A stretch of DNA of 64,000 nucleotides from Streptomyces sp. NBC_01233 (GCF_035989305.1 NZ_CP108514.1:7668501-7732500), one strand, 5' to 3'. Positions 9,475 through 18,979 are shown, numbered from the stretch's first letter. Translations and numbers: made by a program. The notes: generated by a model from the letters alone, not told the origin.

Positions 9475-11085
9475 GTGAGTGACATGCGTGGGTCGCGTAG
9501 CCGGCGGTGTACCGCCTCGGTGGCACTGCTGCTTTCCGTCCTGGCAGCCCACGGCACGGCTGAGCCCGCGGTCGCGGGCCAGGGCAGCGGCCCCACGGCG
9601 GGCAGCGCCACGCGGGACGGCGAACCCGCCTCGGTCTCCACCGCCACCCTCACGGTGAGGGACGGCACGCGCATCGCCGCCGACGTGTACGTTCCCGCGG
9701 CAGCCGGCCCGCATCCGCTGATCGTGATGCCCGGCGCCTGGTGGGCCATGCCGCAGGACGTCCTGCTCGACGACAAGAAGCAGCTGGCCGAGGCCGGCTA
9801 CGTCGTCGTCTCCTACGACCCCCGCGGGCTGCGCCGATCGGGCGGGGCGATCGACATGGCAGGCCCCCTGGACGCGGCGGACGTCTCCGACGTCATCACG
9901 TGGGCACTGGCCCACACTCCGGCGGACGAGCGGAGGGTGGGGCTGTACTCCTCCTCCTACGGTGCGGCGGTGAGCCTGAACGCGGCCGCGCGCGATGCCC
10001 GGATCACGGCGGTCGCTGCCCTGTGCCCGTGGACCGACCTGTTCGACTCGTTCGTGCGCAATGGCACCTACGCCGGGACGATCGCCACGTTCCAGGCGGC
10101 GATCGGAGCGCTCAACGGCCGGATGAGTCCTCGCACGCGTCAGGCATTCACGAACCTCAAGAGCGGCACGGACACGGCCGGTGTGCGCGCCTGGGCGCTC
10201 GAACGTTCGCCGCGCGCCCTGGTCCACGCGCTCAACGCACGCCGGACTCCGGTGTTCATGGCGGGGGAGTGGAGTGACCCGCTGGTCCCGGCCGGGCAGA
10301 CCGGCAGGCTGCTGGACCAGCTCAGCGGTCCGAAGCAGTTGTGGATGAGCCCGGGCGGACACGGCGACTCCAGTTCACGGGAAGCCCCCTTGCTGCAGCC
10401 GCGGAACCCGGTCCGCGACCATGCGAAACGTTGGCTCGACCGCTTCCTCCTCGGCCGTGGCAACGGCGCGGACCGTCTTGCGCCGCTCATGGTCCGACCG
10501 CGCAACGCCGACCGGCTGGAGACCTATCCGAGCTGGTCCGCGCTGGAGCGCTCACCCCTCGCCGTGCCCGTGCGGACGAGTGCGGGCGGTCGCTCACCAC
10601 GCCTGTTCGCGGGCGTGGACTCTCCCGCCGATTCGGGCCTGTTCCCCGTCGCGGGACTCGCCGACTCGCTCGGATTGCCACCCGTCACCGCGGCCCCGCT
10701 GCTGCTTCCGCCGCTCGCGGCCGTCTGGAGCAGCGCTCCGCTGAGCTCCCCGTGGGCGCTGCGCGGATCACCCCGGGTGCGTACCCGCGTGACCTCCACC
10801 GCCGACCGGGGCACCTTCGCGGCCCACCTGTACGACGTCGACGCGCTGGGTGTGGCCCGGCTGATCAGCCACGCCCCGTACACGTTCACGGGCGTGGCGC
10901 CCGGCACACCGGTCGAGGTCGACCTGCTGTTGCCCGCCGTGGCGTGGGACGTGGCGCCGGGACATCGGCTGGCGTTCGTCGTGGACGGCGGAGACCACCG
11001 TTACACCAGCGTCAGCCCCCTCGGGTCCTCCATGGCCTTCTCCGCGGACGACACGCACCTCATCGTTCCTGCCCGCACCGGATGA
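9475..11085 (+). CDS. Secreted CocE/NonD-type alpha/beta hydrolase (X-Pro dipeptidyl-peptidase S15-like)
   Basis: The protein has 536 aa. A signal peptide is visible: basic RGSRSRR, the hydrophobic ASVALLLSVLAA, and a cleavage site near AEPAVAG. The alpha/beta-hydrolase core has the oxyanion region MPGAWWAMP, a nucleophile elbow LYSSSYGAAV, an acid in EWSDPLVPAG and a His in GGHGDSSS. A C-terminal jelly-roll-like domain (about 360-536) fits the PF08530 part of CocE/XPDP proteins. The start is GTG 9475 or ATG 9484. It is paralogous to the protein at 54446-56041 over most of its length. The substrate, an ester or Xaa-Pro peptide, is unknown. Confidence 0.85.
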   Translation: MSDMRGSRSRRCTASVALLLSVLAAHGTAEPAVAGQGSGPTAGSATRDGEPASVSTATLTVRDGTRIAADVYVPAAAGPHPLIVMPGAWWAMPQDVLLDDKKQLAEAGYVVVSYDPRGLRRSGGAIDMAGPLDAADVSDVITWALAHTPADERRVGLYSSSYGAAVSLNAAARDARITAVAALCPWTDLFDSFVRNGTYAGTIATFQAAIGALNGRMSPRTRQAFTNLKSGTDTAGVRAWALERSPRALVHALNARRTPVFMAGEWSDPLVPAGQTGRLLDQLSGPKQLWMSPGGHGDSSSREAPLLQPRNPVRDHAKRWLDRFLLGRGNGADRLAPLMVRPRNADRLETYPSWSALERSPLAVPVRTSAGGRSPRLFAGVDSPADSGLFPVAGLADSLGLPPVTAAPLLLPPLAAVWSSAPLSSPWALRGSPRVRTRVTSTADRGTFAAHLYDVDALGVARLISHAPYTFTGVAPGTPVEVDLLLPAVAWDVAPGHRLAFVVDGGDHRYTSVSPLGSSMAFSADDTHLIVPARTG

Positions 11086-11234
11086 CGGCGGCATCGGCCG
11101 CTGGAGTGTTCGCCCTCACGCGGAGGTGAACGGGGGCGGGAAGCGGTGTCGGCGGGTGCGGGACCGGCGTTGGGGAGGCGGCAGGTTCGTTTCGGGGCGG
11201 CAGGTGCCGCACAGCTGAGTCTGGAGTGATGGTC

Positions 11235-12431
11235 ATGAGGGATGTTCTGGCCGGCGGCGGGGGACGTGCGCGTCACGTGGCCGTGTTCAACGTGCCGATG
11301 CACGGCCACGTGATCCCCACCCTCGCCGTCGTACGGGAACTGGTGGGCCGCGGTCACCGGGTGAGCTACGCGGTCACCGCCGAGTTCGCGGACGACGTAC
11401 GGGCGGCGGGCGCGCTGCCCGTGCTCTATGACGCACCCGATACGGGTGAGGCGCCCGAGGACATGGCGGAAGGTGTGACCGGGGCGGTCGTGGTGAACGT
11501 CGCTGCGCTGCCACAGCTGGAGGAGGCGTTCGGGCAGGACGTGCCGGACGTGGTGCTGTCCGACGTATACGCCTGGGCGGGGCCGTTGCTCGCGGCTCGC
11601 TGGGGAGTGCCGGCCGTCCAGCTGGCTCCCACGCACATCCCCTACGACGGTCTGGTGCAGGAGTTCTTCGGGCTCGACGACATCGCGCAGATCCCCGGCT
11701 TCCCCGAACTCGCAGGCGCACTGGAGCAGTTCGGTGTGCCGGGCGGGGTCCACGCACTGACTCTGGCGCCCCCGCGAACGATCGCGTTCTTCCCCCGCTC
11801 CTTCCAGCGGCTGCCGCAGACGGTGCGGGCGGGAGAGGCGCACTGGGTGGGCCCTGCCATCTCCGACCGGTCCTTCCAGGGGCACTGGCAGCGGCCGGAC
11901 AACGGCAAGCCGGTCCTGTACGTGTCGTTGGGCTCGCAGTTCAACACGCGGCCGGAGTTCTACCGGTCCTGCCTGGACGCGTTCGAGGGCCTGGGATGGC
12001 ACGTCGTGATGAGTGTGGGAGCCAAGGTCGCGGCGGCCGGGCTCGGCTCCGTGGGAGACGGGTTCGAGGTGCACGCGAGCGTGCCCCAGCTCGATGTCCT
12101 GGCCTCCGCCTCGGTGTTCGTCACCCACGGCGGGATGGGCAGTCTCATGGAGGCGCTCTCGCTGGGCGTGCCCGTCGTCGTGGTGCCGCAGATGGCGGAG
12201 CAGCGGGTCAACGCCGCTCAGGTCGAGGCGCTGGGCGTGGGCCGCCATCTGCCACGGGAGCGGGCCACGGCGCAGACCCTGCGTGAGGCGGTGCGGGCGG
12301 TCGCGGGCGACGAACGGATCGCCGGCGCCGTGGCAGGGCTGCGGCGGGAGATCGGCGAGGCCGGGGGCGCCGCGGCCGCGGCTGATGTGATCGAGAAGGT
12401 CCTGGCGGACATCCCGATGGTGACGGCCTGA
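11235..12431 (+). CDS. MGT-family (macrolide-type) glycosyltransferase
   Basis: The GT1-fold glycosyltransferase has about 398 aa. The N-terminal acceptor half starts VAVFNVPMHGHVIPTLAVV, with the HGH segment holding the catalytic-type His. The donor half has YVSLGSQFN and the UDP-sugar motif THGGMGSLMEALSLGVP. Members of this family glucosylate and inactivate macrolides or flavonoid-like compounds. The acceptor here is unknown, and no biosynthetic cluster is adjacent. ATG 11235 is chosen because TGGAG lies 8 nt upstream; GTG 11226 and ATG 11229 are in frame. Convergent with the MFS gene. Confidence 0.87.
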   Translation: MRDVLAGGGGRARHVAVFNVPMHGHVIPTLAVVRELVGRGHRVSYAVTAEFADDVRAAGALPVLYDAPDTGEAPEDMAEGVTGAVVVNVAALPQLEEAFGQDVPDVVLSDVYAWAGPLLAARWGVPAVQLAPTHIPYDGLVQEFFGLDDIAQIPGFPELAGALEQFGVPGGVHALTLAPPRTIAFFPRSFQRLPQTVRAGEAHWVGPAISDRSFQGHWQRPDNGKPVLYVSLGSQFNTRPEFYRSCLDAFEGLGWHVVMSVGAKVAAAGLGSVGDGFEVHASVPQLDVLASASVFVTHGGMGSLMEALSLGVPVVVVPQMAEQRVNAAQVEALGVGRHLPRERATAQTLREAVRAVAGDERIAGAVAGLRREIGEAGGAAAAADVIEKVLADIPMVTA

Positions 12432-12627
12432 CCCCAGCGCCCGGCCCCGGCGGGCTTCGTCTTCGGACTGAGGTCCGGCCCGGGTCGGCCTGGCGGCCGT
12501 CAGGGGCAGTTCGGGGCATCGGAGCCCGGCGCGCTGCACGTTCGCCACGGTGAGGTGGGCAAGGACGGGACCGCCGCGGGCACCGCCCCTCATGCGCCAC
12601 GCGCCGGCCGGTCGGCGAGGCCGCGTC

Positions 12628-12670
12628 GGCGGGGCACTCGGTCGGCGCAGCACCCGCCGAGTGCCCCGCC
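12628..12670. terminator. Bidirectional terminator between convergent genes; rest of 12432-12750 empty
   Basis: GGCGGGGCACTCGG (12628-12641) pairs perfectly with CCGAGTGCCCCGCC (12657-12670) around a 15-nt loop. It lies between the convergent glycosyltransferase and MFS genes. I see no gene or other structure in the remaining 319 bp of this gap. Confidence 0.75.
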
Positions 12671-12750
12671 GCAGGGGGCCGGCCGTAGAGGGGGACGGGG
12701 CGGAGGCGGGTGTGCGCTCCGCCGCCGCCGGCCGACCCCGGGCGCGCCGG

Positions 12751-14037
12751 TCAGAGCATTGCCGACCGCGCTGTCGCGGCCACCTCTGAGGCGACGGGGC
12801 CGGCGGGCTTTCCGGCGGGGACGCGGATGCGAGCCGGGCCGGTCGCGGCCGCCGCGAGGAGTCCGAGCCCGGCGGTGGCCGCCCCGGCCCACAAGACCGC
12901 TGCCAGTCCGTGCGTGAACACGACCGGACCCGCCGTGGAGCCGGCATGCGTGAAGAGGACCGTGGACGCGCCGACCCCCACCAGCGCGCCGACCTCCCGG
13001 ACGCAGCTGTTGACCCCCGACGCGGCGGACGCGCACCGGTCCGAGGCGTTCGCCAACAGGGCTTCGGGCGCTGCGGCGAAGAAGAGGGCCATCCCCGTCC
13101 CGCCGGCCAGCAGACCCGGCAGCTGCACCGCATAGGGGGACTGCGGGGCGAGAAGAAGCGCGAACCACCCCGAACTCGCCGCGGTCAGCAGGAAGCCGGC
13201 CACGAGGACGGGCCGCGCGCCGGTACGGCCCATCATCAGCCCGGCCAAGGGGGCCACCACCAGCGGCATGGCCGTCCAGGGCAGGATCCGCAGGCCCGCG
13301 TCCCACGGGCTGTGGCCCTGGACGGCCTGGGGGAACTGGGCCAGCCAGAACACCGTCCCGAATACACCGGCGTGCATCAGGAACCCGCAGGCGTGCACCG
13401 CGAGGAGACCGCGGGAGAGGCCGGACCCGGCCTGCGGCCCCGTAGAGGCCGGGGCCGGGGAGCTCGGCGGCTCGCGCAGGAACATCCGCGCCGCCGCTGC
13501 GAGGAGGCAGCCGAGCGGCACATTGATCCAGAAGACGTACTGCCAGCCGCCCCACTGGACGACGGCGCCGCCCGCCAGCGGACCGACGGCCACGGCCAGT
13601 CCGCCAAGGGCTCCCCAGACGCCCAGCAGCGCAGGCCGCCGGTGGGCCGGCACGGCGGCGGCCACGAGCGTGAGGCTCAGCGGCGTGATCGCCGCGGCAC
13701 CCGTTCCCTGCACCAGGCGAGCCGTCGTCAGCCAACCCGTGGTGGCCGAGCACGCCGCCGCCGCGGAACCGGCGGTGAAGACGACCAGAGCGGTGGTGAA
13801 CAGCCGCCGCTGCCCGACCCGTGCGGCGAGCCTGGTCACCAGCGGCGGCAGGACGGCGACCGGGACGAGGTAGGCGTTGACGAACCAGCCGGCCGCCGCC
13901 GCATCGGCGTCCCGGCCGAGGTCGGAGCGGATCGCGGTGAGCGCGGTGAGCAGCACCAGGTGGTCCAGCCCGCACAGGAACACCGCCAGCCCCGTCACCG
14001 CACAAGCCGGCCAGACCGTGTACCGACCCGCGGTCAT
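12751..14037 (-). CDS. MFS transporter, DHA2/EmrB-QacA-like drug efflux
   Basis: The integral membrane protein has 428 aa and many hydrophobic helices. MFS motif A-like residues LVTRLAARVGQRRLF follow the second helix. Motif C-like glycines, GALGGLAVAVGPLAGGAVVQWGGW, lie near helix 5, marking a drug:H+ antiporter. The ATG at 14037 overlaps the stop of the upstream SGNH hydrolase (ATGA 14034-14037), so the two are translationally coupled. The substrate is not known. The coupling to a secreted-type esterase suggests handling of one compound, which is inference. Confidence 0.88.
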   Translation of the reverse strand: MTAGRYTVWPACAVTGLAVFLCGLDHLVLLTALTAIRSDLGRDADAAAAGWFVNAYLVPVAVLPPLVTRLAARVGQRRLFTTALVVFTAGSAAAACSATTGWLTTARLVQGTGAAAITPLSLTLVAAAVPAHRRPALLGVWGALGGLAVAVGPLAGGAVVQWGGWQYVFWINVPLGCLLAAAARMFLREPPSSPAPASTGPQAGSGLSRGLLAVHACGFLMHAGVFGTVFWLAQFPQAVQGHSPWDAGLRILPWTAMPLVVAPLAGLMMGRTGARPVLVAGFLLTAASSGWFALLLAPQSPYAVQLPGLLAGGTGMALFFAAAPEALLANASDRCASAASGVNSCVREVGALVGVGASTVLFTHAGSTAGPVVFTHGLAAVLWAGAATAGLGLLAAAATGPARIRVPAGKPAGPVASEVAATARSAML

Positions 14038-14906
14038 ACCGGTGTCCGCCCGGCCCCGGCCGGCACGGCCGCATCGAGCGGTTCGCCCCTCCGGGCCCCC
14101 GGGGCCGGTGCGCCGGCGCGGCTTTCGGCGGCCGACCGCCGCAACCAGGCCTCGCCCGCCCCGGCCACCGCGGAGTCGGCCAGCCGGAGGTAGACGCGGT
14201 AGCCCTCGGCCGACGGATGAAAGCCGTCGGGGCAGTAGAGCTGTGCCGGACGGCGCCGGAAGGCGTCGGTCTCCAGCGCGACGACCCGTCCGCCGGCAGC
14301 CAGCACGGCAGCCGACTGGAGTCGGGCCAGCCCACGAGAGCGAACGGAGGCCACCACCGCTGCGGCGCGGCGCAGGGAGGGAGCCGCACCGATGTCCGCG
14401 CACGCCCCCACGACCACTTCCCACCCGGCGCCGCGCAACTCGCGAACGCATCGGCCCAGACGAACAGCGGACCGGCTCACAGGGGCCGGCAGCATCACGT
14501 CGTTCCCGCCGATGAGGATGAACGCCACGCCCGGTGTGGTCCGGCCGGTCACCGACCCGACCTGCCGGCCCAGCCCCGCCGTCGTCGCCCCCGCCCGGGC
14601 CAGCACCTCCAGCTCCACCGCGCACTCCAGCCTCGAGGCCAGCATCCCGGCCAGCTGCGCACCGATGGTGGCCTGGCGCTCCAACACGCCCACGGTCATC
14701 GCGGACGAGTCCCCCAGCAGTACGAACGGCATGGCCGACCCGCTGCCGCGACCGTAACGGCCACTGGGCGACACCACCCCACGCCCGTCCCACAGGGGTT
14801 CACGCAGCAACACGGCCGCATACCGCTTCACCAAAGACTTCAGCAGACGGCGGCGCACTCTCTTCCGCGCCTCCGCCGACACATCGCAACGCATCACAAG
14901 CCCCAT
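14034..14906 (-). CDS. SGNH/GDSL-family hydrolase
   Basis: The protein has 290 aa. SGNH blocks appear in order: block I VLLGDSSAM (nucleophile Ser, about residue 67), block III LIGGNDV (about 135) and block V DGFHPSAEGY (about 228). No clear signal peptide is seen; the basic start RKRVRRRLLKSLVKRYAAVLL is amphipathic. The family cleaves carboxyl esters. It is the first gene of a coupled pair with the MFS transporter. Confidence 0.85.
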   Translation of the reverse strand: MGLVMRCDVSAEARKRVRRRLLKSLVKRYAAVLLREPLWDGRGVVSPSGRYGRGSGSAMPFVLLGDSSAMTVGVLERQATIGAQLAGMLASRLECAVELEVLARAGATTAGLGRQVGSVTGRTTPGVAFILIGGNDVMLPAPVSRSAVRLGRCVRELRGAGWEVVVGACADIGAAPSLRRAAAVVASVRSRGLARLQSAAVLAAGGRVVALETDAFRRRPAQLYCPDGFHPSAEGYRVYLRLADSAVAGAGEAWLRRSAAESRAGAPAPGARRGEPLDAAVPAGAGRTPV

Positions 14907-15477
14907 CTCGCCGACGGCAGTCGGCCCCAGATCGTTCGAAGCCCACCGCCCCGGGCAGGCGAATCGCTCGGCAAGGCGCGTAGGCAGCGGACTTCCGTTA
15001 AACGATCAAGGATCGAGGGAGACATGAATAGTGACGAAATACCCCATTTGGGATGGTCCGTGAATCCGCGGTGGCGAAGAGCGGGCGGGAACGGCAAAGC
15101 GCCGGGCCACGGGACCGTCCGTGACTCGGCGCTCTGGTTTGTTGCCGCCCGACGGTGCGAGGCTGGCGCGACAGGACGTTCGCACCGCCGGGCGGAGTGT
15201 GTGGGGAGGCGGGTTCCTCCGCGTGCAGGGGGCTCTGTGCGCAGCCCCTGTACGGAGAGGATTGGCTGGGACCGTGGCGGTCGGCGACGAGAACTCCGGC
15301 TTCGTCCCCCTCAGGTCAAGAGACGGGCCTCGGAACCCATTACCACCGCACTGGCTCGCACGCCCGCCACGGTCCTCGTCCTGCCCTCGCCGCGTACCAC
15401 CCCTCATCCGGGTCCACGGGTCGGGCTCAGCACCCGGGGCCTGACCTCCCGTCAGGCCCCCGGTACAGCTGTGCGGC
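14907..15477. other. 571-bp region without a recognisable gene
   Basis: A relatively AT-rich patch at about 14990-15060 contains a GAGGGAG ribosome-like site followed by ATG at 15024 (MNSDEIPHLGWS...). The frame then becomes arginine-rich, runs antisense into katA and looks non-coding. It could be a decayed gene start. The only other structure is the katA terminator near the right end. Confidence 0.5.
15436..15460 (-). terminator. katA terminator
   Basis: GGGGCCTGAC (15436-15445) pairs with GTCAGGCCCC (15451-15460) around CTCCC, 17 bp beyond the katA stop codon. Confidence 0.75.
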
Positions 15478-16935
15478 TCAGGCGTCGCGCAGGGCGCGCA
15501 CGGCCTCCTCGACGCGACGGCCGTAGTCGGCGTCGGCGGCGTGGAAGTGAGCCAGGTTCTTCTCGATGACGTCCTCGAGGGTGACCTGAGACAGGCCGTC
15601 GGCGATGTTCGCCACCAGACGCTGCTTTTCGGCCTCCGACATCAGGCGGTAGAGCTCACCGGCCTGGAAGAAGTCGTCGTCCTTGGTGTGGGCCGGGGCC
15701 TCGTGGGTGCCCGTGTAGCCGGAGACGGCCTTGGGGGCGCCCAGCGCCAGACCGGTCTCGGCCGGACCCTGGTACGAGTTGGGCTCGTAGTTCTTGTCGT
15801 GGCGCGAACCGTTGCGCAGCGCCATGACACCGTCGCGGCCGTAGTTGTCGGCCTTCGTCGCCTTCGGGGCGTTGACCGGCAGCACGGTGTGGTTCACGCC
15901 GAGGCGGTAGCGCTGGGCGTCGGCGTACGCGAAGAGACGGCCCTGGAGCATCTTGTCCGGCGAGGCGGTGATGCCCGGGACGAAGTTGTTCGGGGAGAAG
16001 GCGGACTGCTCGACCTCGGCGAAGACGTTGTCCGGGTTGCGGTCGAGGACCAGGCGGCCCACGCGCTGCAGCGGGTAGTCGCTGTGCGGCCACACCTTGG
16101 TGAGGTCGAACGGGTTGAAGCGGTAGTCCGCGGCCTCGGCGGCGGGCATGATCTGGACGTAGAGGGTCCAGCTCGGGTTCACACCGCGCTCGATCGCCTG
16201 GAGCAGGTCGGTCTGGTGCGAGTTCGCGTCCTTGCCGACGAGCTCGGCGGCCTGCTCGCCCGACAGGCAGCGGATGCCCTGGTTCGTCTTGAAGTGGTAC
16301 TTGACGAAGAAGGCCTCGCCCTGCTCGTTCGTCCACTGGTACGTGTGGGAGCCGTAGCCGTTCATGTGGCGGTACGACGCCGGGATGCCGCGGTCACCCA
16401 TGAGCCAGGTGATCTGGTGCGTCGCCTCGGGGGCGTGCGCCCAGAAGTCCCAGACGTTGTCCGGCTCCTGCTTGCCCGTGAAGGGGTCGCGCTTCTGGGA
16501 GTGGATGAAGTCGGGGAACTTGATCGGGTCCTTGATGAAGAACACCGGGGTGTTGTTGCCGACGAGGTCGTAGTTGCCCTCTTCGGTGTAGAACTTCAGC
16601 GCGAAGCCGCGCGGGTCGCGGACCGCGTCCGCACCGCCCAGCGAGTCGGCGACGGTGGAGAACCGCAGGAAGGTCTCGGTCTTCTTGCCGACCGTGTTCA
16701 GGAACGCGGCGCTGGAGTACGCGGTGACGTCGTCGGTCACCTCGAAGTAGCCGTACGCGGCCGAGCCGCGGGCGTGCACCACGCGCTCCGGTATGCGCTC
16801 GCGGTTGAAGCGGGCAAGCTTCTCGAGGAGCTGCTGGTCCTGGACCAGGAGCGGGCCACCGACGCCGGCGGTGGCGGAGTTCTGATTGTCGGCGACCGGG
16901 GCGCCGGACTCGGTCGTCAGCGTGCGCTTCGACAT
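15478..16935 (-). CDS. katA: Monofunctional haem catalase (clade 3)
   Basis: The protein has 485 aa and dismutates H2O2 to water and oxygen. The distal His is in VVHARGSAAYGYF (about residue 53), the Asn in GNNTPVFFIKDP, and the proximal haem-ligand Tyr in RLFAYADAQRYR. The ATG at 16935 has a GGAAGG ribosome site. An in-frame ATG at 16983 would coincide with the predicted transcript start and give 16 extra residues. The gene lies inside the purine-degradation regulon, and its promoter carries the same palindrome as the uricase operon. This suggests the catalase is there to remove the H2O2 made by uricase. Confidence 0.95.
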   Translation of the reverse strand: MSKRTLTTESGAPVADNQNSATAGVGGPLLVQDQQLLEKLARFNRERIPERVVHARGSAAYGYFEVTDDVTAYSSAAFLNTVGKKTETFLRFSTVADSLGGADAVRDPRGFALKFYTEEGNYDLVGNNTPVFFIKDPIKFPDFIHSQKRDPFTGKQEPDNVWDFWAHAPEATHQITWLMGDRGIPASYRHMNGYGSHTYQWTNEQGEAFFVKYHFKTNQGIRCLSGEQAAELVGKDANSHQTDLLQAIERGVNPSWTLYVQIMPAAEAADYRFNPFDLTKVWPHSDYPLQRVGRLVLDRNPDNVFAEVEQSAFSPNNFVPGITASPDKMLQGRLFAYADAQRYRLGVNHTVLPVNAPKATKADNYGRDGVMALRNGSRHDKNYEPNSYQGPAETGLALGAPKAVSGYTGTHEAPAHTKDDDFFQAGELYRLMSEAEKQRLVANIADGLSQVTLEDVIEKNLAHFHAADADYGRRVEEAVRALRDA

Positions 16936-16990
16936 GGTGACCTTCCGTACGGGTAACTGCTGACGGAAAGCGTCTTCCGTCATGCGGAAC

Positions 16991-17032
16991 AGCCTAATTT
17001 CGGCGAGAACTAAACGTCAACAGTTTGTTGAA
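16991..17032 (-). promoter_or_regulatory. katA promoter with TCAACA-N3-TGTTGA palindrome over the -35 box
   Basis: On the minus strand, TTGACG (17020-17015), 18 bp, TAGGCT (16996-16991). The perfect 15-bp dyad at 17017-17031 shares TTGA with the -35 box. The surrounding 18-mer TTCAACAAACTGTTGACG matches the uricase operon promoter at 17 of 18 positions. Confidence 0.7.
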
Positions 17033-17138
17033 CGAAGTTTGAGGAGAGGTGATCCGGACGGCGCCGGCACTTGGGCGCGACAGGACAGGTGTCAGCACCG
17101 GCGCCATCCGGAGACTCGGGCCCCCGTCAGGGGGAGGT

Positions 17139-17159
17139 GCGGCCCGGGATGCGGGCCGC
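17139..17159 (-). terminator. Hairpin after glxR
   Basis: GCGGCCCG (17139-17146) pairs with CGGGCCGC (17152-17159) around GGATG, 4 bp past the glxR stop. It separates glxR from the katA promoter. Confidence 0.6.
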
Positions 17160-17163
17160 GGGC

Positions 17164-18054
17164 TCAGATCTGAGCGCCGGAGAGGCGCTCGACCGCACGG
17201 AGCAGGGCGGAGTGGTCCAGGCCGCCGTCGCCCTGGGCGCGCAGCGAGGCGACCAGCTGGGCGACGACCGCGCCGACCGGGAGCGCCGCACCGACGTTGC
17301 GGGCGGCGTCGGTGACGATGCCCATGTCCTTGTGGTGCAGGTCGATCCGGAAACCGGGCTTGAAGTCGCGGTTCAGGAAGTTGTCCTTCTTGCGGGTCAG
17401 GACCGTGGAGCCGGCCAGACCGCCGCCCAGGACGTCCAGGGCGGCCTGGAGGTTCACGCCGGACTTCTCGAGGAAGACGACGGCCTCGGCGCACGCCTGG
17501 ATGTTCACCGCGACGATGAGCTGGTTGGCGGCCTTCACCGTCTGGCCGGAGCCGTGCGGACCGCACAGGACGATGACCTTGCCGAGGGCCTCGAGGATCG
17601 GCAGGGCGGCGTCGAAGTCGGCCTGCTCGCCACCCACCATGATCGACAGGACGGCCTCGATGGCGCCGGCCTCGCCGCCGGACACCGGGGCGTCGATGAC
17701 GCGGATGCCCTTGGCGGCGGCGTTCTTCGCGAGGTCGACCGAGGTCTGCGGGGTGATCGACGACATGTCGATGATCAGCGCGCCGGACTTCGCGTTCTCG
17801 AGGATGCCGTTCTCACCGTAGGAGATGGCCTCGACCTGCGGGGAGGCGGGCACCATCGTGATGATGACGTCGGCGCCCTTGACGGCCTCGGCGATCGAGC
17901 CGGCCGCGGAGCCGCCGGCGGCGGCCAGGCGGTCCAGCTTGTCCTGCTCCAGGGTGAAGCCGGTGACCGAGTAGCCGGCCTTCAGGAGGTTCTCGGCCAT
18001 GGGGGAGCCCATGATGCCGAGCCCGATCCATGCGATCTTGGGGAGGTTGCTCAT
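17164..18054 (-). CDS. glxR: Tartronate semialdehyde reductase (2-hydroxy-3-oxopropionate reductase)
   Basis: The protein has 296 aa and is a beta-hydroxyacid dehydrogenase that reduces tartronate semialdehyde to D-glycerate with NAD(P)H. Motifs are GLGIMGSPMAENL (nucleotide binding, about residue 12), DAPVSGGEAGA (substrate binding, about 119) and the catalytic lysine in KAANQLIV (about 170). It lies 75 bp downstream of hyi on the same strand and probably shares its transcript. It completes the glycerate branch fed by gcl. Confidence 0.94.
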   Translation of the reverse strand: MSNLPKIAWIGLGIMGSPMAENLLKAGYSVTGFTLEQDKLDRLAAAGGSAAGSIAEAVKGADVIITMVPASPQVEAISYGENGILENAKSGALIIDMSSITPQTSVDLAKNAAAKGIRVIDAPVSGGEAGAIEAVLSIMVGGEQADFDAALPILEALGKVIVLCGPHGSGQTVKAANQLIVAVNIQACAEAVVFLEKSGVNLQAALDVLGGGLAGSTVLTRKKDNFLNRDFKPGFRIDLHHKDMGIVTDAARNVGAALPVGAVVAQLVASLRAQGDGGLDHSALLRAVERLSGAQI

Positions 18055-18129
18055 GATGAGGGTCCTTCTCTTAATGCTGTGTACGAAAAGTTCGTGACGT
18101 GCCTGGCTGATCGCCTGGACTTGGTCCGC

Positions 18130-18963
18130 CTACTTCGCGGCGCGGGCCCCGGCCGGCAGCCATGCGAAGGACGCGGCAGCGTCGGCGGCCTTGTACTCCA
18201 GGCCTACGTAGCCCTCGTATCCGGCCTTCTTCAGCTGGTCGAGCAGCTCCTCGAGGGGCAGCTCGCCGGTGCCGGGGGCACCTCGTCCGGGCTTGTCCGC
18301 GATCTGGACGTGCCCGGTCTTGGCGGCGTACTTTTCGATGACCTCGGAGAGGTCCTCATCGTTCATCGCCAGGTGGTACAGGTCGAGCAGGAACTTGGCG
18401 TTGCCGAGGCCGGTGGCCTCGTTCACCTTGTCCACTACCTCGATGCCGGCCGGGGCGCTCACCAGGGGGTAGAGCGGCGACTCGGGCTTGTTGAGGGTCT
18501 CGATCAGGAGGATCGCGCCGACGCGGTCCGCGGCCTGAGCCGCCACGACCAGGTTCTTCAGCGCGAGCTCGTCCTGAACGGCCGGCTCCACGCCTTCGAC
18601 GCGGTTGCCGTACAGGGCGTTGAGCGCCTTGCAGCCGACCGAGGCCGCGAAGTCGGCGGCCACGTTGATGTTGGCGTTGAAGCGCTCCGACTCCGCACCG
18701 GGAACCGAGACCGCACCGCGGTCCGGGCCCGGCAGCCGGCCGGCGTAGAAGTTCAGTCCCACCAGCTGGGTGCCGGCGTCCTCAAGAGCCTTCTTGAGGG
18801 CGTCGAGCTCCGTCTGTGCGGGGGTGGGGGTCTCGATCCAGGGCCACCACAGCTCGACCGCCGTGAAGCCCGCCGCGGCGGCAGCCGCGGGACGCTCCAG
18901 AAGCGGGAGTTCCGTGAAGAGGATCGAAAGGTTTACATCGAAGCGCTGGTCCGTGTATCCCAT
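18130..18963 (-). CDS. hyi: Hydroxypyruvate isomerase family protein
   Basis: The protein has 277 aa when started at the ATG at 18963, which has an AAGGAG site upstream. It is a TIM-barrel protein of the xylose-isomerase-like/AP-endonuclease-2 family: NLSILFTELPLLERP at the start, ILLIETLNKPES mid-protein, LLDLYHLAMNDED and GHVQIADKPGRGAPGTGELP. Hyi interconverts hydroxypyruvate and tartronate semialdehyde, and its place beside glxR supports this. The tandem operator upstream overlaps the ribosome-binding region on the coding strand. Confidence 0.9.
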   Translation of the reverse strand: MGYTDQRFDVNLSILFTELPLLERPAAAAAAGFTAVELWWPWIETPTPAQTELDALKKALEDAGTQLVGLNFYAGRLPGPDRGAVSVPGAESERFNANINVAADFAASVGCKALNALYGNRVEGVEPAVQDELALKNLVVAAQAADRVGAILLIETLNKPESPLYPLVSAPAGIEVVDKVNEATGLGNAKFLLDLYHLAMNDEDLSEVIEKYAAKTGHVQIADKPGRGAPGTGELPLEELLDQLKKAGYEGYVGLEYKAADAAASFAWLPAGARAAK

Positions 18964-18979
18964 GAGGGGTGTGCGCTCC

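Noticed and set aside
11226..14906. A secondary-metabolite cluster around the glycosyltransferase, MFS and SGNH genes
   Set aside because: No synthase, tailoring set or resistance context; the genes are convergent and separately terminated.
16936..16983. Longer catalase start at ATG 16983
   Set aside because: It would be leaderless and adds 16 residues unlike catalases; ATG 16935 has a ribosome site and a normal N-terminus.
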